From Bugula neritina (Eukaryota > Bryozoa > Gymnolaemata > Cheilostomatida > Bugulidae): a stretch of 64,000 nucleotides of DNA. Positions 53,337-64,000 of the stretch are shown here, one piece after another. The position numbers and the translations under genes were made by a program. The stretch is from positions 18,379,581 to 18,443,580 of the forward strand of contig OZ037766.1 in NCBI GenBank assembly GCA_964035545.1, read 5' to 3'. Below the pieces are notes generated by a model. The model saw only the letters and a list, made by a program, of their open reading frames with translations, had not been told where the DNA came from and did not search any database. The number at the start of each line of letters is the position of its first letter. Positions within the stretch are counted from its first letter, which is position 1.

Positions 53337-56300
53337 CAGTATATTTCAGTTTGTTACAGTAAATTTCAGTATGTTACAGTGCATTTGCAGATATTACACT
53401 ATACTTCAGTGAGTTTTAGTGTCTTTCATTATGTTGCAGTATATTTCAGTATGTTGCAGTATTTTGCAATACATTTTATTATGTTACAGTGTATTTCAGT
53501 ATGTTGCAGTATATTTCAGTTTGATACAATAAATTTCAGTATGTTACAGTACATTTCCGTAAATTAGACTATACTTCAGTGAGTTGTAGTATATTTCAGT
53601 ATCTTCAGTATATCTCAGTATGTTACAGTATATTTCAGCGTGTTTCAGTATATTTCAGTATGACACAGTGCATTTCCAGATATTACGCTATACTTCAGTG
53701 AGTTTTAGTGTCTTTCAGTATGTTGCAGTATATTTCGGTATTTTGCAACATATTTCAATATGTTGCAATGTATTTCAATATGTTACAGTGTATTTCAGTA
53801 TCTTACAGTACATTTCCGTAAATTACACTACACTTCAGTGAGTTGTAGTATATTTCAGTATCTTGCAGTATATCTCAGTATGTTACAGTATATTTCAGTA
53901 TGTTACAGTATATTTCAGTGTGTTACAGTAAATTTCAGTATGTTACAGTGCATTTACAGATATTACACTATACTTTAGTGAGTTTTAGTGTCTTTCAGTA
54001 TCTTGCAGTATATTTCAGTATGTTGCAATATTTTGCAATATATTTTAGTATGTTACAGTGTATTTCAGTACCTTGCAGTATATTTCAGTATGATACAATA
54101 AATTTCAGTGTGTTACAGTACATTTCTGCAAATTACACTATACTTCAGTGAGTTGTAGTATATTTCAGTATCTTACAGTATATCTCAGTATGTTACAGTT
54201 GATTTCAGTATGTTCCAGTATATTTCAGCGTGTTTCAGTATATTTCAGGATGCCACAGTGCATTTTCAGATTTTTCACTATACTTCAGTGAGTTTTAGTG
54301 TCTTTCAGTATGTTGCAGTATATTTCGGTATCTTGCAACTTATTTCAATGTGTTGCAATGTAATTCAATATGTTACAGTGTATTTCAGTATGTTACAGTG
54401 TATTTCAGCATGTTGCAGTATATTTCATTATGTTGCAGTATGTTGCAGTATGTTTCAGTAGTTTGCAACATATTTCAGTAGGTTAGTATATATTTCGGTA
54501 TGTTGCAGCATATTTCAATGTGTTGCAGTGTATTTCAATATGTTACAGTGTATTTCAGTATGTTGCAGTATGTTGTAGTATATTTCAGTATCTTGCAGTA
54601 TATCTCAGTATGTTACAGTTTATTTCAGTATGTTCCAGTATATTTCAGCGTGTTTCAGTATATTTCAGTATGCCACAGTGCATTTTCAGATTTTTCACTA
54701 TACTTCAGTGAGTTTTAGTGTCTTTCAGGATGTTGCAGTATATTTCGGTATCTTGCAACTTATTTCAATGTGTTGCATTGTATTTCAATATCTTACAGTG
54801 TATTTCAGTATGTTGCAGTATGTTGCAGTGTACTTCAGTATGTTACAGTGTATTTCAGTAGGTTTCAGTATCTTGCAGTATATTTCAGTATGTTGCAGTA
54901 TTTTTCAGTGGGTTACAGTATATTCCAGCATGTTCCAGTATGTTGCAGTATATTTCAGTATGTTGCAGTGTATTTCAGTATGTTACAGTGTATTTCAGTA
55001 GTTTGCAACATATTTCAGTAGGTTACCATATATTCCGTATGTTGCAGCATATTTCAATGTGTTGCAGTGTATTTCAATATGTTACAGTGTATTTCAGTAT
55101 GTTGCAGTATGCTGCAGTGTATTTCTGTATGTTACAGTGTATTTCAGTATGTTGCAGTATATTTCAGTATGTTACAGTATGTTTCAGTATGTTGCAGTAT
55201 ATTTCCGTGGGTTATAGTATATTTCAGTATGATACAGCGTATTTCAGTATGTTACAGTGTATTTCAGTATGTTGCAGTATTTTGCAATGCATTTCAGTAT
55301 GTTACAGTGTATTTCAGTATGTTGCAGTATATTTCAGTATGTTACAATAAATTTCAGTATGTTACAGTACTTTTCTGTAAATTACACTATACTTCAGTGA
55401 GTTGTAGTATATTTCAGTATCTTGCAGTATATCTCAGTATGTTACAGTATATTTCAGTATGTTACAGTATATTTCAGTGTGTTACAGTATGTTGCAGTAT
55501 ATTTCAGCAGTTTCCAACATATTTCAGTAGGTTACCATATATTTCGGTATGTTGCAGCACATTTCAATGTGTTGCAGAGTGTTTCAATACGTTACAGTGT
55601 ATTTCAGTATGTTGAAGTATATTCCAGTGTGTTGCAAGATATTTCAGTGGGTTATAGTATATTTCAGTATGATACAGCGTCTTTCAGTATGTTACAGTGT
55701 ATTTCAGTATGTTGCAGTATTTTGCAATATGTTTCAGTATGTTACAGTGTATTTCAGTATGTTGCAGTATAATTCAGTATGTTACAATAAATTTCAGTAT
55801 GTTACAGTACATTTTCGTAAATTACACTATACTTCAGGGAGTTGTAGTATATTTCAGTATCTTGCAGTATATCTCAGTATGTTACAGTGCATTTTCAGAT
55901 TTTTCACTATACTTCAGTGAGTTTTAGTGTCTTTCAGTATGTCGCAGTATTTTTCGGTATCTTGCAACTTATTTCAATGTGTTGCAATGTATTTCAATAT
56001 GTTACAGTGTATTTCAGTATGTTGCAATATGTTGCAGTGTATTTCAGTATGTTACAGTGTATTTCAGTAGTTTTCAGTATCTTGCAGTATATTTCAGTAT
56101 GTTGCAGTATATTTCAGTGGGTTACAGTATATTCCAGTATCTTCCAGTATGTTGCAGTATGTTGCAGTATGTTGCAGTGTATTTCTGTATGTTACAGTGT
56201 ATTTCAGTATGTTGCAGTGTATTTCAGGATGTTACAGTGTATTTCAGTATGTTGCAGTATTTTGCAATGCATTTCAGTATGTTACAGTGTATTTCAGTAT

Positions 56301-56444
56301 GTTGCGGTATATTTCAGTATGTTACAATAAATTTCAGTGTGTTCCAGTACATTTCTGCAAATTACACTATACTTCAGTGAGTTGTAGTATATTTCAGTAT
56401 CTTGCAGTATATCTCAGTATGTTACAGTTGATTTCAGTATGTTC
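53337..56444. repeat. 3,108-bp higher-order repeat, copy 3
   Basis: This is the last copy; after 56444 the sequence has CAGCGTGTTT where the unit would restart with CAGTTTGTTA. From 55103 the same DNA also serves as the start of the 6,430-bp repeat below, so the two classifications overlap. Confidence 0.92.
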
Positions 56445-59400
56445 CAGTATATTTCAGCGTGTTTCAGTATATTTCAGGATGCCACAGTGCATTTTCAAAT
56501 TTTTCACTATACTTCAGTGAGTTTTAGTGTCTTTCAGTATGTTGCAGTATATTTCGGTATCTTGCAACTTATTTCAATGTGTTGCAATGTAATTCAATAT
56601 GTTACAGTGTATTTCAGTATGTTACAGTGTATTTCAGCATGTTGCAGTATATTTCATTATGTTGCAGTATGTTGCAGTATGTTTCAGTAGTTTGCAACAT
56701 ATTTCAGTAGGTTAGTATATATTTCGGTATGTTGCAGCATATTTCAATGTGTTGCAGTGTATTTCAATATGTTACAGTGTATTTCAGTATGTTGCAGTAT
56801 GTTGTAGTATATTTCAGTATCTTGCAGTATATCTCAGTATGTTACAGTTTATTTCAGTATGTTCCAGTATATTTCAGCGTGTTTCAGTATATTTCAGTAT
56901 GCCACAGTGCATTTTCAGATTTTTCACTATACTTCAGTGAGTTTTAGTGTCTTTCAGGATGTTGCAGTATATTTCGGTATCTTGCAACTTATTTCAATGT
57001 GTTGCATTGTATTTCAATATGTTACAGTGTATTTCAGTATGTTGCAGTATGTTGCAGTGTACTTCAGTATGTTACGGTGTATTTCAGTAGGTTTCAGTAT
57101 CTTGCAGTATATTTCAGTATGTTGCAGTATTTTTCAGTGGGTTACAGTATATTCCAGCATGTTCCAGTATGTTGCAGTATATTTTAGTATGTTGCAGTGT
57201 ATTTCAGTATGTTACAGTGTATTTCAGTAGTTTGCAACATATTTCAGTAGGTTACCATATATTTCCGTATGTTGCAGCATATTTCAATGTGTTGCAGTGT
57301 ATTTCAATATGTTACAGTGTATTTCAGTATGTTGCAGTATGTTGCAGTGTATTTCCAGATATTACACTATACTTCAGTGAGTTTTAGTGTCTTTCAGTAT
57401 GTTGCAGTATGTTGCAGCGTATTTCAGTATGTTACAGTGTATTTCAGTAGGTTTCAGTGTCTTGCAGTATATTTCAGCATGTTGCAGTATATTTCATTAT
57501 GTTGCAGTATGTTGCAGTATGTTTCAGTAGTTTGCAACATATTTCAGTAGGTTAGTATATATTTCGGTATGTTGCAGCATATTTCAATGTGTTGCAGCGT
57601 ATTTCAATATGTTACAGTGCATTTCAGTATGTTGCAGTATATTTCGGTATTTTGCAACATATTTCAATATGTTGCAATGTATTTCAATATGTTACAGTGT
57701 ATTTCAGTATGTTGCAGTATATTTCAGGATGTTGCAGTATATTTCAGTATGTTACAGTGTTTTGCCGTATTTTGCAGTATATTTCAGTGTGTTACAGTAT
57801 ATTTCATTATGTTGCAGTATGTTGCAGTATATTTCAGTAGGTTACCATATATTTCGGTATGTTGCAGGATCTTTCAAGGTGTTGCAGTGTATTTCAATAT
57901 GTTACAGTGTATTTCAGTATGTTGCAGTATGTTGCATTATGCTGCAGTGTATTTCTGTATGTTACAGTGTATTTCAGTATGTTGCAGTACATTTCAGTAT
58001 GTTACAGTATATTTCAGTATGTTGCAGTATATTTCAGTGGGTTATAGCATATTTCAGTATGATACAGCGTATTTCAGTATGTTACAGTGTACTTCAGTAT
58101 GTTGCAGTATTTTGCAATATATTTCAGTATGTTACAGTGTATTTCAGTATGTTGCAGTATATTTCAGTATGTTACATTAAATTTCAGTATGTTACAGTAC
58201 ATTTCCGTAAGTTACACTATACTTCAGGTAGTTGTAGCATATTTCAGTATCTTGCAGTATATCTCAGTATGTTACAGCATATTTCATTGTGTTGCAGTGT
58301 ATTTCAATATGTTACAGTGTATTTCAGTATGTTGCAGTATGTTGCAGTATGCTGCAGTATGTTGCAGTGTATTTCTGTATGTTACAATAAATTTCAGTAT
58401 GTTACAGCACATTTTCGTAAATTACATTATACTTCAGTATGTTGCAGTATATTTCAGTATGTTACAGTATATTTCAGTATGTTGCAGTATATTTCAGTGG
58501 GTTATAGTACATTTCCGTATGATACAGCGTCTTTCAGTATGTTACAGTGTATTTCAGTATGTTGCAGTATTTTGCAATATGTTTCAGTATGTTCCAGTGT
58601 ATTTCAGTATGTTGCAGTATAATTCTGTATGTTACAATAAATTTCAGTATGTTACAGCACATTTTCGTAAATTACATTATACTTCAGTGAGTTGTAGTAT
58701 ATTTCAGTATCTTGCAGTATATCTCAGTATGTTACAGTATATTTCAGTATGTTACAGTATATTTCAGTGTGTAACAGTAAATTTCAATATGTTACAGTGC
58801 TTTTGCAGATATTACGCTATACTTCACTGAGTTTTAGTGCCTTTCAGTATGTTACAGTGTATTTCGGCAGGTTGCAGTATTTTGCAATATATATCAGTAT
58901 GTTACAGTGTATTTCAGTATGTTGCAGTATATTTCAGTATGTTACATTAAATTTCAGTATGTTACAGTATATTTCCGTAAATTACACTATACTTCAGTGA
59001 GTTGTAGTATATTTCAGTATCTTGCAGTATATCTCAGTATGTTACAGTATATTTCAGTATGTTACAGTATATTTCAGTTTGTTACAGTAAATTTCAGTAT
59101 GTTACAGTGCATTTGCAGATATTACACTATACTTCAGTGAGTTTTAGTGTCTTTCATTATGTTGCAGTATATTTCAGTATGTTGCAGTATTTTGCAATAC
59201 ATTTTATTATGTTACAGTGTATTTCAGTATGTTGCAGTATTTTGCAATATGTTTCAGTATGTTACAGTGTATTTCAGTATGTTGCAGTATAATTCAGTAT
59301 GTTACAATAAATTTCAGTATGTTACAGTACATTTTCGTAAATTACACTATACTTCAGGGAGTTGTAGTATATTTCAGTATCTTGCAGCATATCTCAGTAT

Positions 59401-61532
59401 GTTACAGTGCATTTTCAGATTTTTCACTATACTTCAGTGAGTTTTAGTGTCTTTCAGTATGTTGCAGTATTTTTCGGTATCTTGCAACTTATTTCAATGT
59501 GTTGCAATGTATTTCAATATGTTACAGTGTATTTCAGTATGTTGCAATATGTTGCAGTGTATTTCGGTATGTTACAGTGTATTTCAGTAGTTTTCAGTAT
59601 CTTGCAGTATATTTCAGTATGTTGCAGTATATTTCAGTGGGTTACAGTATATTCCAGTATCTTCCAGTATGTTGCAGTATGTTGCAGTATGTTGCAGTGT
59701 ATTTCTGTATGTTACAGTGTATTTCAGTATGTTGCAGTGTATTTCAGTATGTTACAGTGTATTTCAGTATGTTGCAGTATTTTGCAATGCATTTCAGTAT
59801 GTTACAGTGTATTTCAGTATGTTGCGGTATATTTCAGTATGTTACAATAAATTTCAGTATGTTACAGTACATTTCCATAAATTACACTATACTTCAGTAA
59901 GTTGTAGTATATTTCAGTATCTTGCATTATATCTCAGTATGTTCCAGTATATTTCAGTATGTTACAGTATATTTCAGTATGTCACAGTGCATTTCCAGAT
60001 ATTACACTATACTTCAGTGAGTTTTAGTGTCTTTCAGTATGTTGCAGTATGTTGCAGCGTATTTCAGTATGTTACAGTGTATTTCAGTAGGTTTCAGTGT
60101 CTTGCAGTATATTTCAGCATGTTGCAGTATATTTCATTATGTTGCAGTATGTTGCAGTATGTTTCAGTAGTTTGCAACATATTTCAGTAGGTTAGTATAT
60201 ATTTCGGTATGTTGCAGCATATTTCAATGTGTTGCAGCGTATTTCAATATGTTACAGTGCACTTCAGTATGTTGCAGTATGTTGCAGTATGCTGCAGTAT
60301 GTTGCAGTGTATTTCTGTATGTTACAGTGTATTTCAGTATGTTGCAGTATATTTCAGTATGTTACAGTATATTTCAGTATGTTGCAGTATATTTCAGTGG
60401 GTTATAGTATATTTCAGTATGATACAGCGTCTTTCAGTATGTTACAGTGTATTTCAGTATGTTGCAGTATTTTGCAATATGTTTCAGTATGTTACAGTGT
60501 ATTTCAGTATGTTGCAGTATAATTCAGTATGTTACAATAAATTTCAGTATGTTACAGTACATTTTTGTAAATTACACTATACTTCAGTGAGTTGTAGTAT
60601 ATTTCAGTATCTTGCAGTATATCTGAGTATGTTACAGTATATTTCAGTATGTTACAGTATATTCCACTGTGTTACAGTAAATTTCAATATGTTACAGTGC
60701 ATTTGCAGATATTGCACTATACTTCAGTGAGTTTTAGTGCCTTTCAGTATGTTACAGTGTATTTCAGTATGTTGCAGTATTTTGCAAAATATATCAGTAT
60801 GTTACAGTGTATTTCAGTATGTTGCAGTATATTTCAGTATGTTACAATAAATTTCAGCATGTTACAGTATATTTCCGTGAATTACACTATACTTCAGTGA
60901 GCTGTAGTATATTTCAGTATCTTGCAGTATATCTCAGTATGTTACAGTATATTTCAGTATGTTACAGTATATTTCAGTTTGTTACAGTAAATTTCAGTAT
61001 GTTACAGTGCATTTGCAGATATTACACTATACTTCAGTGAGTTTTAGTGTCTTTCAGTATGTTGCAGTATATTTCGGTATTTTGCAACATATTTCAATAT
61101 GTTGGAATGTATTTCAATATGTTACAGTGTATTTCAGTATGTTGCAGTATATTTCAGGATGTTGCAGTATATTTCAGTATGTTACAGTGTTTTGCAGTAT
61201 TTTGCAGTATATTTCAGTGTGTTACAGTATATTTCATTATGTTGCAGTATGTTGCAGTATATTTCAGTAGGTTACCATATATTTCGGTATGTTGCAGGAT
61301 CTTTCAAGGTGTTGCAGTGTATTTCAATATGTTACAGTGTATTTCAGTATGTTGCAGTATGTTGCATTATGCTGCAGTGTATTTCTGTATGTTACAGTGT
61401 ATTTCAGTATGTTGCAGTACATTTCAGTATGTTACAGTATATTTCAGGATGTTGCAGTATATTTCAGTGGGTTATAGCATATTTCAGTATGATACAGCGT
61501 ATTTCAGTATGTTACAGTGTACTTCAGTATGT
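55103..61532. repeat. 6,430-bp higher-order repeat, copy 1
   Basis: Offset identity to 61533 onward starts after a T/C difference at 55102/61532. The length is 643 decamers and no slip falls inside, as required. It contains segments related to 44056-45938 and an uninterrupted target of the element at 58932-58933. Confidence 0.85.
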
Positions 61533-64000
61533 TGCAGTATGCTGCAGTGTATTTCTGTATGTTACAGTGTATTTCAGTATGTTGCAGTATATTTCAGTAT
61601 GTTACAGTATGTTTCAGTATGTTGCAGTATATTTCCGTGGGTTATAGTATATTTCAGTATGATACAGCGTATTTCAGTATGTTACAGTGTATTTCAGTAT
61701 GTTGCAGTATTTTGCAATGCATTTCAGTATGTTACAGTGTATTTCAGTATGTTGCAGTATATTTCAGTATGTTACAATAAATTTCAGTATGTTACAGTAC
61801 TTTTCTGTAAATTACACTATACTTCAGTGAGTTGTAGTATATTTCAGTATCTTGCAGTATATCTCAGTATGTTACAGTATATTTCAGTATGTTACAGTAT
61901 ATTTCAGTGTGTTACAGTATGTTGCAGTATATTTCAGCAGTTTCCAACATATTTCAGTAGGTTACCATATATTTCGGTATGTTGCAGCACATTTCAATGT
62001 GTTGCAGAGTGTTTCAATACGTTACAGTGTATTTCAGTATGTTGAAGTATATTCCAGTGTGTTGCAAGATATTTCAGTGGGTTATAGTATATTTCAGTAT
62101 GATACAGCGTCTTTCAGTATGTTACAGTGTATTTCAGTATGTTGCAGTATTTTGCAATATGTTTCAGTATGTTACAGTGTATTTCAGTATGTTGCAGTAT
62201 AATTCAGTATGTTACAATAAATTTCAGTATGTTACAGTACATTTTCGTAAATTACACTATACTTCAGGGAGTTGTAGTATATTTCAGTATCTTGCAGTAT
62301 ATCTCAGTATGTTACAGTGCATTTTCAGATTTTTCACTATACTTCAGTGAGTTTTAGTGTCTTTCAGTATGTCGCAGTATTTTTCGGTATCTTGCAACTT
62401 ATTTCAATGTGTTGCAATGTATTTCAATATGTTACAGTGTATTTCAGTATGTTGCAATATGTTGCAGTGTATTTCAGTATGTTACAGTGTATTTCAGTAG
62501 TTTTCAGTATCTTGCAGTATATTTCAGTATGTTGCAGTATATTTCAGTGGGTTACAGTATATTCCAGTATCTTCCAGTATGTTGCAGTATGTTGCAGTAT
62601 GTTGCAGTGTATTTCTGTATGTTACAGTGTATTTCAGTATGTTGCAGTGTATTTCAGGATGTTACAGTGTATTTCAGTATGTTGCAGTATTTTGCAATGC
62701 ATTTCAGTATGTTACAGTGTATTTCAGTATGTTGCGGTATATTTCAGTATGTTACAATAAATTTCAGTGTGTTCCAGTACATTTCTGCAAATTACACTAT
62801 ACTTCAGTGAGTTGTAGTATATTTCAGTATCTTGCAGTATATCTCAGTATGTTACAGTTGATTTCAGTATGTTCCAGTATATTTCAGCGTGTTTCAGTAT
62901 ATTTCAGGATGCCACAGTGCATTTTCAAATTTTTCACTATACTTCAGTGAGTTTTAGTGTCTTTCAGTATGTTGCAGTATATTTCGGTATCTTGCAACTT
63001 ATTTCAATGTGTTGCAATGTAATTCAATATGTTACAGTGTATTTCAGTATGTTACAGTGTATTTCAGCATGTTGCAGTATATTTCATTATGTTGCAGTAT
63101 GTTGCAGTATGTTTCAGAAGTTTGCAACATATTTCAGTAGGTTAGTATATATTTCGGTATGTTGCAGCATATTTCAATGTGTTGCAGTGTATTTCAATAT
63201 GTTACAGTGTATTTCAGTATGTTGCAGTATGTTGTAGTATATTTCAGTATCTTGCAGTATATCTCAGTATGTTACAGTTTATTTCAGTATGTTCCAGTAT
63301 ATTTCAGCGTGTTTCAGTATATTTCAGTATGCCACAGTGCATTTTCAGATTTTTCACTATACTTCAGTGAGTTTTAGTGTCTTTCAGGATGTTGCAGTAT
63401 ATTTCGGTATCTTGCAACTTATTTCAATGTGTTGCATTGTATTTCAATATGTTACAGTGTATTTCAGTATGTTGCAGTATGTTGCAGTGTACTTCAGTAT
63501 GTTACGGTGTATTTCAGTAGGTTTCAGTATCTTGCAGTATATTTCAGTATGTTGCAGTATTTTTCAGTGGGTTACAGTATATTCCAGCATGTTCCAGTAT
63601 GTTGCAGTATATTTTAGTATGTTGCAGTGTATTTCAGTATGTTACAGTGTATTTCAGTAGTTTGCAACATATTTCAGTAGGTTACCATATATTTCCGTAT
63701 GTTGCAGCATATTTCAATGTGTTGCAGTGTATTTCAATATGTTACAGTGTATTTCAGTATGTTGCAGTATGTTGCAGTGTATTTCCAGATATTACACTAT
63801 ACTTCAGTGAGTTTTAGTGTCTTTCAGTATGTTGCAGTATGTTGCAGCGTATTTCAGTATGTTACAGTGTATTTCAGTAGGTTTCAGTGTCTTGCAGTAT
63901 ATTTCAGCATGTTGCAGTATATTTCATTATGTTGCAGTATGTTGCAGTATGTTTCAGTAGTTTGCAACATATTTCAGTAGGTTAGTATATATTTCGGTAT
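61533..64000. repeat. 6,430-bp higher-order repeat, copy 2, cut by window end
   Basis: This repeats 55103-57570. One substitution is visible near 63119 (CAGAAGTTTG against CAGTAGTTTG at 56689). The copy continues past the window, so the array is longer than seen here. Confidence 0.85.

Larger units (their letters stand above)
22855..64000. repeat. 10-bp satellite array, right arm
   Basis: The same decamer satellite continues to the end of the window in the same orientation; no inversion of the array is visible. The register steps down by single bases from 8 to 5 modulo 10 over 41 kb, wrapping once, through repeated copies of three ancestral slips. There is no second non-satellite insertion, and I saw no canonical telomere motif array. 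No gene is supported. Confidence 0.98.

Noticed and set aside
57609-58622. Longest + strand open frame, 337 codons of aromatic repeat peptide
   Set aside because: Equivalent frames overlap it in the other two + phases with the same peptide pattern. The repeat core has no stop triplets in any phase. Frames break at diverged decamers, and there is no promoter, splice structure or 3-base conservation pattern. The same applies to 61047-62045, 19083-20048, 36407-37372 and 41296-42261.
1-64000. Centromere identity
   Set aside because: Higher-order satellite is compatible with a centromere, but equally with pericentromeric, subtelomeric, sex-chromosome or B-chromosome heterochromatin. No sequence in the window discriminates.
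1-64000. Recurrent TTTCAG and TAGGTT strings as splice sites
   Set aside because: They are part of the decamer or common variants and occur at almost every unit, so they carry no information about introns.

Overview
This window is about 96% satellite DNA. A single 10-bp tandem repeat (core forms CAGTATGTTG and CAGTATATTT) fills 1-20307 and 22855-64000. It is interrupted once, by a 2,547-bp non-satellite segment at 20308-22854. I find no credible protein-coding gene on either strand. The content points to eukaryotic heterochromatin: long higher-order repeats (HORs), a non-coding element with long terminal inverted repeats, and a tRNA-like pol III promoter inside that element. It is probably an invertebrate animal, but no base in the window identifies the species, and I cannot say whether the array is centromeric, pericentromeric or from a sex or B chromosome.

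Layout. 1-3571: two copies of a 1,789/1,749-bp HOR. 3572-13784: a 4,590-bp HOR family with a partial second copy and a further 2.32-kb shifted re-duplication. 13785-19404: two copies of a 2,810-bp HOR that look identical. 19405-20307: satellite up to the insertion. 20308-22854: the inserted element. 22857-24176: satellite continuing the interrupted unit. 24177-34032: two copies of a 4,928-bp HOR. 33919-40787: a second copy of 16595-26012 without the insertion. 40788-47120: mosaic of shorter duplicated pieces. 47121-56444: three copies of a 3,108-bp HOR. 55103-64000: a 6,430-bp HOR whose second copy runs off the window.

Two properties stand out. First, the 10-bp register is almost never broken. 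Insertions, deletions and HOR lengths are multiples of ten, apart from a few one-base slips. I count 16 occurrences of five slip types, and they account for the last digit of each HOR length I checked. Second, the inserted element has 19-bp perfect inverted ends extending to about 165-175 bp of imperfect ones, and a 2-bp TT target duplication. An exact uninterrupted copy of its target exists at 37630-37631, so the insertion can be placed after the duplication of the satellite around it, or the copy without it was re-formed by recombination.

The long open frames on the + strand are a by-product of the repeat. The core decamers contain none of TAA, TAG or TGA in any + frame, and because 10 is not a multiple of 3 all three frames encode the same ten-residue periodic peptide. 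They should not be annotated as genes.
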